Positions 1 to 10,031 of a DNA stretch of 64,000 nucleotides are shown here, one piece after another. The position numbers were made by a program, and so were the translations under genes. The stretch's first letter is position 1. Each line of letters starts with the position of its first letter. This DNA is from RBG-16-57-9 sp964462185. Its GTDB lineage: Archaea > Thermoproteota > Bathyarchaeia > TCS64. The stretch is from positions 1-64,000 of the forward strand of contig CAYWWV010000004.1 of the NCBI GenBank assembly GCA_964462185.1, given 5' to 3'. The notes under the pieces were generated by a model. It saw nothing but the letters and a program-made list of their open reading frames with translations, was not told where the DNA came from and did not search any database.

Positions 1-61
1 TTGAACCCGGGTTCTCCGGCTCGAAAGGCCGGAATGCTTGGCCGGTCTACACCACGGGAGC
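1..61 (-). tRNA. tRNA-Glu (UUC), 3' end cut by window edge
   Basis: Read on the minus strand, this stretch starts with acceptor strand GCTCCCG, followed by a D-arm. The anticodon arm is CCGGC-CTTTCGA-GCCGG, whose loop centre TTC reads Glu codons. The start of the T-arm (GGGTTCAA) is reached at the window edge. The rest of the T-arm and the 3' acceptor strand lie outside the window. A TATA-like box sits about 30 bases upstream. Confidence 0.88.
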
Positions 62-86
62 GGTGCACCCCCTTTTGGGGGGAGTG

Positions 87-95
87 CTTATATTT
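87..95 (-). promoter_or_regulatory. TATA box for tRNA-Glu
   Basis: On the minus strand this reads AAATATAAG, a good archaeal TATA box. It is centred about 30 bases before the first base of the tRNA-Glu gene and lies back-to-back with the promoter of the tRNA on the other strand. Confidence 0.6.
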
Positions 96-113
96 GTTTT
101 CTGGTGGGGGTAG

Positions 114-122
114 TTTTTATAT
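114..122 (+). promoter_or_regulatory. TATA box for tRNA-Met
   Basis: The string TTTTTATAT lies about 31-39 bases before the tRNA at 153, the spacing expected for an archaeal TBP site. Confidence 0.6.
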
Positions 123-152
123 TGGGGTGGGTGGTTATTGGCTTTGCGCAGA

Positions 153-231
153 GGGCCTGTAGCTCAGTTTGGCCTAGAGCACCTGGCTCATAACCAGGGG
201 GACATGGGTTCAAATCCCTTCAGGCCCACCA
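153..231 (+). tRNA. tRNA with CAT anticodon (elongator Met, or Ile2)
   Basis: The acceptor strand GGGCCTG pairs with CAGGCCC. The anticodon arm is CCTGG-CTCATAA-CCAGG, with anticodon CAT. The T-arm GGGTTCAAATCCC is intact and CCA is encoded. Archaeal initiator tRNA usually has an A1-U72 pair and three G-C pairs in the anticodon stem, and neither is seen here. It is therefore an elongator Met tRNA or a CAT-anticodon Ile tRNA whose C34 would be modified. Sequence alone does not separate these two. Confidence 0.93.
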
Positions 232-301
232 ACCCTGTCCAGTATAGAAAGATTTTAAACAGGAGGCTCGTTACACCAGTAGAACCCCATTTGGGGTAGG
301 T

Positions 302-1165
302 ATGACTGTGACCGATATGTTCGACGAGGAGAGCCCTAGCAACGGTGTGAAGGAGGAGGCCCCCGAGGAGGAGTCCGAGGAGGAGCCATCTGAGCCCCTG
401 GAGGGTGGGGAGGAGGTGGAGGCGGAGGCCGTGGAGGAGGGGGAGGCTTCCCCTGAGGCTGAGGAGCCTAGATATGAGAACGCTGTTAACAAGGGGGACT
501 TTTTGAAGCTGGATCTCACTGGCTGGGTGGTGGAGACTGGTGAGGTCTTCGATACTACTGTGGAGGAGGTGGCCCGCGAGGCCGGGATTTGGGAGGAGGG
601 GCGCAGGTATGGCCCCCGCCTGGTGGTGGTGGGGGAGGGCCACGTGTTGAGGGGTTTGGACGCCAGGCTGCCTGGGATTCCCTTCGACGAGGAGGTGGAG
701 GTGGAGATCCCGCCGGAGGAGGCCTTTGGGATCCGCAACCCCGATTTGGTCCAGATGGTTCCCTTCAGGATCCTCCGCAGCAAGGGTGTGAACCCCTATG
801 TGGGGGCCGAGGTGGAGGTGGACGGTAGGCGTGCCGTGGTGAGGAGCATCGGGGCTGGGAGGGTTCAGCTGGACTACAACCATCCCCTTGCTGGACGCAC
901 CATAAAGTACCGGGTGAAAGTGGTTGAGCACCTGGAGAGCGAGAGGGACAAGATAAAGGCGCTCATTGAGAGGAGGTTCTTGGGGGTCGACCCCGAGGAG
1001 TTCACCCTAAGGCGGACCAAGTCCAAGCTCCGAATAGGCATCCCGGATGCCGTCTTCTTCGGGGAGAACGTCCAGCTGGCTAAGAGAGGGCTTGCCCTAG
1101 ACATACTCCGCTACTTCCCCGATGTGGAAGAGGTGGAGTTCACCGAGTCGGTGAAACGCGTCTAG
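302..1165 (+). CDS. FKBP-type peptidyl-prolyl cis-trans isomerase (SlyD-like) with acidic N-terminal tail
   Basis: This 287-residue protein should catalyse prolyl isomerisation and act as a folding helper. Residues 1-60 are almost all Glu, Pro and small residues. The FKBP fold starts near residue 65 (GDFLKLDLTGWVVETGEVFD) and includes the inserted flap domain typical of SlyD-type archaeal FKBPs (PPEEAFGIRNPDLVQMVP). A further domain of about 75 residues follows the FKBP core, as in long archaeal FKBPs. No signal peptide is seen, so it is cytosolic. The ATG start follows a TATA-like GATTTTAAAC at 251-260. The acidic leader is not a usual part of the family; it could bind basic clients or ribosomes, which is inference. 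Confidence 0.9.
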   Translation: MTVTDMFDEESPSNGVKEEAPEEESEEEPSEPLEGGEEVEAEAVEEGEASPEAEEPRYENAVNKGDFLKLDLTGWVVETGEVFDTTVEEVAREAGIWEEGRRYGPRLVVVGEGHVLRGLDARLPGIPFDEEVEVEIPPEEAFGIRNPDLVQMVPFRILRSKGVNPYVGAEVEVDGRRAVVRSIGAGRVQLDYNHPLAGRTIKYRVKVVEHLESERDKIKALIERRFLGVDPEEFTLRRTKSKLRIGIPDAVFFGENVQLAKRGLALDILRYFPDVEEVEFTESVKRV

Positions 1166-1180
1166 GGGGTTACTCCCCCT

Positions 1181-2389
1181 TTGGGCTTAGATGTGGCCGT
1201 GGTGGGCGGGGGGCCCGCAGGCCTGTTGGCGGCCCAGGGTTTGGCCCGAGACGGGTGGAGGGTGGAGGTCTACGAGGAGCACCCCCAGTTGGGCCGGCCT
1301 GTCCAATGCGCTGGATTGATCAGCGTGGAGGGCTTGGAGAGGCTAGGCCTGAGGGGGAAAAGGGGCTTTGTTTTGAATGAGATATACGGGGTGAAGGCCT
1401 ACTCCCCCAGCGGGGTTTCCCTGGGGTTCCGGGATAGGCGTGTGCGGGCCTTGGCGGTGGACCGGGCTGGGTTGGACGAGGCTTTGGGCCAGGGGGCTTT
1501 GGATGCGGGGGCCCGCTTGGAGCTTGGGGTGAGGGTGCGGAGCCTCAGAGCCGGTAAGGAGGGGCCCGGCATCCTTGTGGGGGAGTCGGAGGTGCATCCT
1601 CGTTTGGTTGTGGACGCTGAGGGGGCCTCGGCAGGGCTGGTCTCTCGTGCTGGCCTCTCCAAGGGGCCGCGGGGGAGGTTGAAGGGCTATAACGTGGAGG
1701 TGGGGGGGGAGGTGGAGGACGAGGGGGTGGTGGAGGTCTGGCTGGGCTCCCAGTTCTCGGTGGGGTTGTTCGCATGGGTCATACCCTTGGGCAGCGGCCT
1801 GGCCAGGTGTGGCCTAGCAACCCGGGTTAAAGGGGGTTTGGAGGTTTTGAGGAGGTTCGTGGAGAAGAGGTTCCCAGGGGCCTCCATGGGGCCCGTGGAG
1901 GGGGGCTTGGTTTGCACGGGGGGGCCTGTGGACGAGACGGTTTTCCCCGGGGTGGTGTTGGTGGGGGATGTGGCTGGGCAGGTGAAGGCCACTACTGGGG
2001 GAGGCGTTGTCACGGGGGGTTTGTGCGCCCAGGTGGCCGCCAGGGTTCTCTCCCGCGCCCTTGAGGCCCCCGAGCCCTTGAAGGCGGCTATGGCCTATGA
2101 GGGGGAGTGGAGGCGGCTGCTGGGGGGGGAGCTGCGGGCCATGGTGGGGTTGAGGAGGGTGATCAACACCCTTGGGGACGCCCAACTGGATAGGTTTTTC
2201 GCAGCGGCCAAGGAGGAAGAGCTGGCGGAGAGGCTCGGCGGCCTGCTCTCCCAGGGAGACATGGACCTCCAGGCAGGGGTCATAGGGAGGGGGTTGAGGG
2301 ACCCGGGGTTGTTGGGGGCCCTGGTGAGGGTGGCGGGGCGTGCAGCCGTGTCCAGCCTCCTGGAAGCCTTAGGGCTCACCCCAGGGTGA
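1181..2389 (+). CDS. Geranylgeranyl reductase family FAD-dependent oxidoreductase
   Basis: The protein has 402 residues and a Rossmann FAD motif GGGPAG at residues 9-14. A second FAD-binding segment lies near residue 260 (VLVGDVAGQVKATTGGG), the pattern of the geranylgeranyl reductase group. In archaea these enzymes saturate the isoprenoid chains of ether lipids, and relatives act on other isoprenoids. The substrate here cannot be read from sequence. The TTG start at 1181 is 16 bases after the FKBP stop and places the FAD motif at the usual position. It is probably co-transcribed with the FKBP gene. Confidence 0.85.
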   Translation: MGLDVAVVGGGPAGLLAAQGLARDGWRVEVYEEHPQLGRPVQCAGLISVEGLERLGLRGKRGFVLNEIYGVKAYSPSGVSLGFRDRRVRALAVDRAGLDEALGQGALDAGARLELGVRVRSLRAGKEGPGILVGESEVHPRLVVDAEGASAGLVSRAGLSKGPRGRLKGYNVEVGGEVEDEGVVEVWLGSQFSVGLFAWVIPLGSGLARCGLATRVKGGLEVLRRFVEKRFPGASMGPVEGGLVCTGGPVDETVFPGVVLVGDVAGQVKATTGGGVVTGGLCAQVAARVLSRALEAPEPLKAAMAYEGEWRRLLGGELRAMVGLRRVINTLGDAQLDRFFAAAKEEELAERLGGLLSQGDMDLQAGVIGRGLRDPGLLGALVRVAGRAAVSSLLEALGLTPG

Positions 2390-2432
2390 CCAATGTTTAA
2401 ATAAGACTGGTGGGGGATACTCAGTGTTCGCC

Positions 2433-2594
2433 ATGGCGACCTGTAACTCATGCGGCCGTAAGATAACCCCCGAGGAGAGGTCGGTGAAGTTCCCCTGCCC
2501 CAGCTGCGGCGCGTACATCATTTGGCGGTGCGAGAAGTGCCGGCTCTTCGGGCGGCAATACAAGTGTCCGGCCTGCGGCCAGACGGGGCCCTAG
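2433..2594 (+). CDS. Small zinc-ribbon protein (HVO_2753-like)
   Basis: This 53-residue protein has four CxxC pairs: CNSC at residues 4-7, CPSC, CEKC and CPAC. They form two zinc fingers, as in the HVO_2753-type archaeal zinc-finger proteins. The ATG at 2433 lies 30 bases after a TATA box (TTTAAATA, 2396-2403), so the transcript is probably leaderless or has a very short leader. The frame stays open over its whole length with strong coding bias. The family is small, widespread in archaea and poorly characterised. A nucleic-acid or protein-binding role is inference. Confidence 0.85.
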   Translation: MATCNSCGRKITPEERSVKFPCPSCGAYIIWRCEKCRLFGRQYKCPACGQTGP

Positions 2595-2640
2595 GGCCTC
2601 AAGCACAGAGGTTTTAGCCAGCCGAGGCTTCATAGTCTCC

Positions 2641-3255
2641 ATGGGCTCCAGCCTAAGACGCCTAGCCCTCTACTCGGCCTCCGTGGCATTCTTCTACACC
2701 CTCTCCATGGCGGTCCCCTCCCTCTGGTTTGAGGCCCTCACTGCCTGGGTTAGCCACACGGCCATGGGGCTTATGGGGCTGGGCTCCTCATGGGGGGTGG
2801 ACGGGGGCTGGGTCTGGCTGGCCTTGGAGGGGGGAGCCAGGCCTGTAAGGGTGTACATAATCCGCGAGTGTACGGGCATACATGTTTGCGGGTTGCTGGC
2901 TGGCCTCATACTCCCCCTGGAGGGGGTGGAGGCGGAGCGCCGCTTGAAGGGCTTGGCCCTGGGCTGGGCCATGGTCTTCGCCCTCAACATCCTCCGCGTG
3001 GTGGCCACCGTGGCCTTGACGGGGTTCGATGTGCCGCCCTTCAGCTGGCTGGTGGCCAGCCCCAATGTGGAGACCTACCACTACCCTGTGAGCTTCGCCT
3101 TCGGGGTGGTGGGGGTGGCCTTGGTGGTCTGGGCTGTGAGCGGGTTGGTGTTGCCCGAGCTGGGGGACCTGCTGGTGGAGGCGCCGGGCCTTGCGGCGGC
3201 CTCCGCCCAGGAGGCTTGGAGCCTGATAAGGGGGGCCAGGCGGATAGAGTCATAA
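2641..3255 (+). CDS. Archaeosortase/exosortase family protein
   Basis: A 204-residue polytopic membrane protein with the family's catalytic triad in order: Cys77 in RECTGIH, Arg119 in LNILRV and His147 in TYHYPVSF. Several hydrophobic helices surround these residues. Archaeosortases are transpeptidase-like enzymes that process the C-terminal signals of secreted surface proteins and help attach them to lipid. The length is near that of compact family members. No surface-protein substrate is next to it. The only candidate in the window is the protein at 25739-27055. Start ATG 2641; no upstream in-frame alternative fits better. Confidence 0.85.
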   Translation: MGSSLRRLALYSASVAFFYTLSMAVPSLWFEALTAWVSHTAMGLMGLGSSWGVDGGWVWLALEGGARPVRVYIIRECTGIHVCGLLAGLILPLEGVEAERRLKGLALGWAMVFALNILRVVATVALTGFDVPPFSWLVASPNVETYHYPVSFAFGVVGVALVVWAVSGLVLPELGDLLVEAPGLAAASAQEAWSLIRGARRIES

Positions 3256-3284
3256 GCCATGGATCCTATTGGCATTTGATAGAG

Positions 3285-4490
3285 TTGGCAAAGATCGTGG
3301 GTCTCGTGGGTAAGGCCAACGTGGGTAAGAGCACCTTCTTCGCTGCGGCCACCCTGAAGCCCGTGGAGATAGCGGGGTTCCCCTTCACCACGGTGAAGGC
3401 CCAGTGGGGTGTGGCCTACGTCAGGACGCCCTGCGTTTGCCGGGAGCTGGGGGTGGAGGACAACCCCAGGAACAGCGCCTGCGTGGATGGGGTGAGGCTG
3501 GTGCCGGTGGACCTGGTGGACACTCCGGGTCTCATCCCTGGGGCCCACATGGGCCGAGGGCTGGGCAACCAGTTCCTGGACGAGGTGAGGAGGGCCCACG
3601 CCCTCATAGTGGTGGCCGACGCCTCGGGGGCCACAGACATCAACGGCCAGCCCTGCCAGCCTCTGGAGCACGACCCGGTGGAGGATGTGAGGATGTTTGA
3701 GGAGGAGTTCGACCGGTGGCTGGCGGGCATCCTCTCCAAGGACTGGGAGAAGACGGCCCGGAGGGCCCAGAGCAGGAGGGAGCACATAGCCAAACACCTG
3801 GGGGAGAGGCTCACAGGTTTGGGAATCTCCAGGGGCCAAGTGGCCAAGGCGGCGGAGGCCGCAGACCTGGACGGCTTCAAGGCCGCCGATTGGAGCCAGG
3901 AGGACATCCAAGTCTTCGCCACCGAGCTAAGGAAGACCAGCAAGCCCCTGCTGGTGGCCGCCAACAAGGCCGACAGGGAGGGGGCCGAGGAGAACGTGGA
4001 GCGGCTGAGGGGGGCCGGCTACCTGACGGTTCCCACCTGCGCCGAGGCAGAGCTGGCGTTGAGGAGGGCGGCCAAGTCTGGGCTGGTGAGCTACACCCCT
4101 GGGGACCCGGGGTTCCAGATATTGGGGAGCCCAACAAAGGCGCAGAGGGCCGCCCTGGAGCGGGTTAGAAGCCGGGTATTCGAGAGATACGGGGGGACAG
4201 GGGTCCAAGAGGCCCTGGACTCTGCCTTCTTCAAACTCCTGGACATGATCCCCGTCTACCCCGTGGAGAACAGCGAGAAGCTGAGCAACCACTATGGAGA
4301 CGTTCTCCCCGACTGCTACCTGGTGCCCAGAGGCACCACGGCCAAGGAGCTGGCAGCCATCATACACACCGAGCTGGCTGAGGGCTTCATCCACGCCGTG
4401 GACGCAAGGACGGGTAAGAGGCTGGGAGAGAGTTATATCCTGGAGGCGGGGGATGTAATCCAGGTGGTTTCCGCCAAGTCGAGGAGGTAG
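3285..4490 (+). CDS. ychF: YchF/OBG-family GTP/ATP-binding protein with TGS domain
   Basis: With a TTG start at 3285 the protein has 401 residues and begins directly with the G1 loop (GKANVGKST, residues 9-17). It has the DTPGLIPGAHMGRGLG G3 region and an NKAD G4 motif. A C-terminal TGS domain includes NHYGDVLPDCYLVPRGTTAK. YchF-type proteins bind ribosomes and nucleotides, and their exact role in archaea is unclear. The frame is open far upstream, but that part overlaps the archaeosortase gene and has no family match. A second TTG at 3276 is a possible alternative start. The next gene follows after 4 bases, so the two likely share an operon. Confidence 0.9.
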   Translation: MAKIVGLVGKANVGKSTFFAAATLKPVEIAGFPFTTVKAQWGVAYVRTPCVCRELGVEDNPRNSACVDGVRLVPVDLVDTPGLIPGAHMGRGLGNQFLDEVRRAHALIVVADASGATDINGQPCQPLEHDPVEDVRMFEEEFDRWLAGILSKDWEKTARRAQSRREHIAKHLGERLTGLGISRGQVAKAAEAADLDGFKAADWSQEDIQVFATELRKTSKPLLVAANKADREGAEENVERLRGAGYLTVPTCAEAELALRRAAKSGLVSYTPGDPGFQILGSPTKAQRAALERVRSRVFERYGGTGVQEALDSAFFKLLDMIPVYPVENSEKLSNHYGDVLPDCYLVPRGTTAKELAAIIHTELAEGFIHAVDARTGKRLGESYILEAGDVIQVVSAKSRR

Positions 4491-4494
4491 AGGA

Positions 4495-5424
4495 TTGGTC
4501 AAGGTTTTGGTTTGCGACCCCATCCACGAGGACGGGGTGAGGAAGATGAGGGAGGCCGGCTTCCAGGTGGATGTGGAGACGGAGCTGACCCCCGAGGAGC
4601 TTATAGCCAGGGTGGGGGACTACGACGCCCTCGTGGTCCGCAGCGGCACCAAGGTCACCAGGAAGGTGTTGGAGGAGGGAAAGCGGTTGAAGGCGGTGGC
4701 CCGGGCAGGGGTGGGCCTGGACAACATAGACCTGGAGGCGGCCCGGGAGAGGGGTGTGACCGTCTTCAACACCCCTGAGGCGCCCAGCAACGCCGTGGCA
4801 GAGCTGGTGCTGGGACTGCTCTTAGCGGTGGCCCGGGGAATACCCCACGGTGACGCGGGGCTGAAAGCCGGGAGGTGGGAGAAGAAAAAGCTGATGGGCT
4901 TCGAGCTGTCGGGGAAGACGCTGGGAGTCATAGGCTTCGGCAGGATAGGCTACGCCCTGGCGCGGAAGGCGGTGTGCCTGGGGATGAGGGTGCTGACCTA
5001 CGACGTGGTCCTGGACAAGCTCATGGACCACGTGAGGGAGGCCGGCGCCGAGGCCTCAGACATGGACACCCTGCTGAGGGAGAGCCACATCGTCTCCATC
5101 CACGTACCCCTCCTACCCCAGACCCGCCACCTCATAGGCAGGGAGGAGATAGCCAAGATGAGGAGGGGAGCCATACTGGTGAACGCCTCCAGGGGCGGGG
5201 TGGTGGACGAGGAGGCCCTCATGGAGGCCCTGGACTCGGGCCACCTGGCGGGGGCCGCCCTAGACGTCTTCGAGTCGGAGCCCCACCCCAACCCCCGCCT
5301 GGTGGGGAGGAGCAACGTGGTGTGCACCCCCCACATAGGCTCCCAGACGGTGGAGGCCCAGCGGGCCAACGGGGTTCTGGTGGCCAGGAAGCTGGTGGAA
5401 CTCCTGGGCGGAGGCGAGAGTTAA
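4495..5424 (+). CDS. serA: D-3-phosphoglycerate dehydrogenase, short form
   Basis: A 309-residue D-2-hydroxyacid dehydrogenase that should oxidise 3-phosphoglycerate to 3-phosphohydroxypyruvate, the first step of serine synthesis. It has the NAD-binding GFGRIG motif near residue 145, the active-site arginine in NASRGGVVDEEAL, and the Glu and His of the catalytic set (the His in CTPHIGSQT). It ends without an ACT domain, so it lacks the usual serine-feedback domain. The TTG start lies 4 bases after the YchF stop, with AGGAGGTAGAGG just before it as ribosome binding site. Related dehydrogenases for glyoxylate or lactate cannot be fully excluded. Confidence 0.85.
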   Translation: MVKVLVCDPIHEDGVRKMREAGFQVDVETELTPEELIARVGDYDALVVRSGTKVTRKVLEEGKRLKAVARAGVGLDNIDLEAARERGVTVFNTPEAPSNAVAELVLGLLLAVARGIPHGDAGLKAGRWEKKKLMGFELSGKTLGVIGFGRIGYALARKAVCLGMRVLTYDVVLDKLMDHVREAGAEASDMDTLLRESHIVSIHVPLLPQTRHLIGREEIAKMRRGAILVNASRGGVVDEEALMEALDSGHLAGAALDVFESEPHPNPRLVGRSNVVCTPHIGSQTVEAQRANGVLVARKLVELLGGGES

Positions 5425-5454
5425 AAAGGGTGGAGAACCCCCATTAACAGTCCT

Positions 5455-6753
5455 ATGATCGCTGTTCTGGGGGCTGGCCTAGCCGGTCTAGCTGCAGCCC
5501 GCCACCTGGGGGGAGGCTACCAACTGCTGGAGGCCTCGCGGCGGGTGGGGGGGCTATGCGCCAGCCGCTCCAGGGATGGATACGTCTTCGACTACGCCCC
5601 CCACATCCTGTTCACCCGGGACCCCACCGTGAGGAGACTGGTGTGGGAGAGGCTGGGGGACAACCTTTTGACCCACAGCCGGAGGGCCTACATATACCTG
5701 GACGGGGTGTATGTGGAGTACCCCTTCGAGGCAAACCTCCACGCCCTACCCCCCCAGCTGCGTGAGGAGTGCCTACATGGGGTTGAGAAGAGGCCCAGGG
5801 GGGAGGCCTCCAACTTCTACGAGTACATCCTCCACACCATGGGCCCCGGCATAGCCAGACACTACATGGTGCCCTACAACGAGAAGGTCTGGAAATACCC
5901 CCTCAACCAGATGGGCGTGGAGTGGATCAGGGAGCGGCTCCCCCAGCCCAGCTTGGAGGAGGTTCGGCGGGGGGCGGAGGCCCCTCTGGGAAAGGGTTTC
6001 GGGCCCAACAGGGAGTTCTGGTACCCCCGGGAGGGGGGGATAGGGGCCCTGGCCAACTCCCTCGCCCAAGGCCTGGACATACAGCTGGGGGCCAGGGTGA
6101 CAGGCCTCAAGGCCAAGGAGGGGGGTGTGGAGGTTCGATATGTGGCTGGGGGGAGGGAGAGGCGGGTGGTCTCCCCCGTGGTTTTGTCGAGCATACCCCT
6201 CCCAGAGCTGGTGGGGCTGGTGGAGGACGTGCCCAGCGAGGTGGAGAGGGCTGCACAGGCGCTGGTCCACAACAGCCTGGTGTGCGTCATGTTGGGGGTG
6301 AGGAGGAAGGGTGTGAGCCCCATGCATTGGGTCTACTACCCCGACAGAGGCCTCCCCTTCAACAGGGTTAGCTTCCCCATGAACATGAGCCCCCAAACGG
6401 TGCCCCCGGGCCGGAGCAGCATGCTGGCGGAGGTGACCTACAGGGGGGAGAGACCAGACCTGGAGGGGGTGGCCCACGGAGTGGTGGAGGGCTTGGAGGA
6501 GGTGGGCCTCATAAAGGGGTGGGAGGAGGTGGAGCTCTGGGAGGCCCACGGCTTCAAGTACGCATACGTGGTCTACGACTTGGACCATGGTGGGAACGTG
6601 GGGGTGGTCCACGGCTTCCTCAAAGAGATGGGGGTGGTGCCCATGGGTAGGTTCGGGGAGTGGGAGTACCTCAACATGGACAAGGCATTGCTCTCGGGTA
6701 TGAGGGCCGCGGAGGAGGCTAAGAGTGTTATCAGTGGTGGTTCCCACCTATAA
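5455..6753 (+). CDS. FAD-dependent amine-oxidase/UDP-galactopyranose-mutase-like oxidoreductase
   Basis: A 432-residue flavoprotein with the N-terminal FAD motif GAGLAGLAAARHL and the nearby GG-doublet (RRVGGLCAS). It also has the segments YPFEANLHALP and YNEKVWKYPLNQMG, seen in a group of protoporphyrinogen-oxidase-like and UDP-galactopyranose-mutase-like proteins. It overlaps the following glycosyltransferase by 29 bases, which points to translational coupling and a shared role, perhaps in surface sugar or lipid-sugar synthesis. The substrate is not determined. Start ATG 5455 puts the FAD motif at residues 6-14. Confidence 0.75.
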   Translation: MIAVLGAGLAGLAAARHLGGGYQLLEASRRVGGLCASRSRDGYVFDYAPHILFTRDPTVRRLVWERLGDNLLTHSRRAYIYLDGVYVEYPFEANLHALPPQLREECLHGVEKRPRGEASNFYEYILHTMGPGIARHYMVPYNEKVWKYPLNQMGVEWIRERLPQPSLEEVRRGAEAPLGKGFGPNREFWYPREGGIGALANSLAQGLDIQLGARVTGLKAKEGGVEVRYVAGGRERRVVSPVVLSSIPLPELVGLVEDVPSEVERAAQALVHNSLVCVMLGVRRKGVSPMHWVYYPDRGLPFNRVSFPMNMSPQTVPPGRSSMLAEVTYRGERPDLEGVAHGVVEGLEEVGLIKGWEEVELWEAHGFKYAYVVYDLDHGGNVGVVHGFLKEMGVVPMGRFGEWEYLNMDKALLSGMRAAEEAKSVISGGSHL

Positions 6754-7447
6754 CGAGGAGGCTAACATAGCCAGGTGCCTCAGGGCCTTGGAGGCCCAGA
6801 CCCTGCCACGGGACCAGATAGAGGTCATCGTGGTGGACGGGGAGAGCACCGACCGCACCCGGGAGGTGGCCTCCGCGCTGGCCGACAAGGTTGTGACCCA
6901 GGTGAGCCCAGGGGTGGGGGGCGCCCGCAACGACGGCTTCAAGCTGGCAACCCACAGCATAGTGGCCACCACCGATGCCGACTGCGAGCCCCACCACGGG
7001 TGGGCCCAGGCCATCCTGGAGGCATTCAGGGACCCCGGGGTGGTGGCTGTGACGGGGCCCCTGGAGCCCTTCGACTGGGGGGATATGGGGCCCCTTGGAG
7101 TGGGGCTGTACAAGGCCCTTTTCTGGGGGTCCAACCTCCTCCTAAGGCTCCTAGCCCCCCTGGGCTACCACCACCTATGTGGCGCCAACTCGGCCTTCCG
7201 GCGGGAGGCCTTCCTGGAGGCGGGCGGCTACCTCCCCCTCAGCTACGCCGACGACGTGGAGATTGTGAAGAGGCTGAGGGGGCGGGTTGTGAGGCGGGGG
7301 GATGTTAGGACCAGGTACAGCGTTAGAAGGATTCGTAAGCTGGGGCTGGCCCGGTACCTGGTTCTGCTGGCCAGGATGGAGCTGGAGGTCATGGTGCTGG
7401 GCAGGAGGCCCACTAAGAAGGAGTATGCGCGTATGGACTACGGTTAG
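6725..7447 (+). CDS. Family 2 glycosyltransferase
   Basis: A 240-residue GT-A fold enzyme. It has the opening VVVPTYNEEANI, an acidic VVDGEST segment, a TTDADCEPH metal-binding DxD-like site near residue 80, and a late segment with YADDVEIVKRLR. It should transfer a sugar from a nucleotide or lipid donor. The C-terminal half has only a short hydrophobic segment, so it is probably membrane-associated rather than a multi-pass synthase. The GTG start at 6725 overlaps the flavoprotein gene by 29 bases. It converges on the L15e gene with only 6 bases between the stops. Confidence 0.82.
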   Translation: MLSVVVPTYNEEANIARCLRALEAQTLPRDQIEVIVVDGESTDRTREVASALADKVVTQVSPGVGGARNDGFKLATHSIVATTDADCEPHHGWAQAILEAFRDPGVVAVTGPLEPFDWGDMGPLGVGLYKALFWGSNLLLRLLAPLGYHHLCGANSAFRREAFLEAGGYLPLSYADDVEIVKRLRGRVVRRGDVRTRYSVRRIRKLGLARYLVLLARMELEVMVLGRRPTKKEYARMDYG

Positions 7448-7453
7448 CGGAGG

Positions 7454-7903
7454 CTACCTGGCTATCCAGCCCAGATCCTTGTCCGACTTTATGGCCGGGT
7501 GGTGGGGGTCCACCATGATGACCTCGTACCACTTGTACCGCCCGTCCTGCCAGACCCAGTAGCTGTTCAAAACCTCCAAGTTGGGGAACTTGCGCGCGGC
7601 CCGCTCCTCGGCTATGAGTTGGCGGCTCTTGGCGGGGGTGTACTTGGTTACGCCCATCCTCTTCTGGCGCCGCCCCAGTATGGGCCTGGGCTTCCGCCTC
7701 CCTCCCCGGGGAACCCGGCTCCTCACCACCACCACGCCTTTCTTGGCCTTGTACCCCAGGCTGCGGGCCCTGTCCAGCCTGGTGGGCTTCTCGATGCGGG
7801 TGACGGCTGGCTGCCTCCTCCAACGGATGGCCCGCTGCTTCATAATCTCCCCCACGTAGCTCTCCCGGGGCCTCTTCCAAGCTTCTCTAAGGTGACGGTA
7901 CAT
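7454..7903 (-). CDS. rpl15e: Large-subunit ribosomal protein L15e, C-terminally short
   Basis: This is L15e, a core protein of the archaeal/eukaryotic large subunit. Conserved segments are REAWKRPRE, RPTRLDRARxLGYKAKxG in the form KPTRLDRARSLGYKAKKG, AEERAARKFPNLEVLNSYWV, and DPHHPAI. It has 149 residues and stops just after KDLGWIAR. Most archaeal L15e proteins continue for roughly 35-45 residues with a basic tail containing RGLTSAG. That tail is not found in any frame downstream, where the convergent glycosyltransferase ends. Start ATG 7903 matches the family N-terminus. Confidence 0.92.
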   Translation of the reverse strand: MYRHLREAWKRPRESYVGEIMKQRAIRWRRQPAVTRIEKPTRLDRARSLGYKAKKGVVVVRSRVPRGGRRKPRPILGRRQKRMGVTKYTPAKSRQLIAEERAARKFPNLEVLNSYWVWQDGRYKWYEVIMVDPHHPAIKSDKDLGWIAR

Positions 7904-7964
7904 ATTCCAACCTCTATGGAGCTATCTGTTTAGCTCTACACGGTCTAATAAAGATGTTGGGGGG

Positions 7965-9962
<1,998 letters not shown>

Positions 9963-10031
9963 TTACCATTTCTCCTTCGAATCCCGCTTAATACTTTGGG
10001 CATTCTATAAAAATGTGAGGGATAAGGGGGG

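Noticed and set aside
361..480. Repeated GAGGAGGAGG-type tracts as a possible tandem repeat or regulatory array
   Set aside because: They are Glu codons of the acidic FKBP leader and similar coding runs elsewhere. There are no spacers or unit structure, and no CRISPR array was seen anywhere in the window.
188..931. Long minus-strand open frame opposite the FKBP gene
   Set aside because: It is a by-product of strong codon bias in the GC-rich FKBP gene, covers the tRNA, and its His/Leu/Pro-rich product matches nothing.
2790..3284. N-terminal extension of the YchF reading frame
   Set aside because: It overlaps the archaeosortase gene in another frame and is glycine-rich nonsense. The YchF G1 loop normally lies within the first 20 residues.
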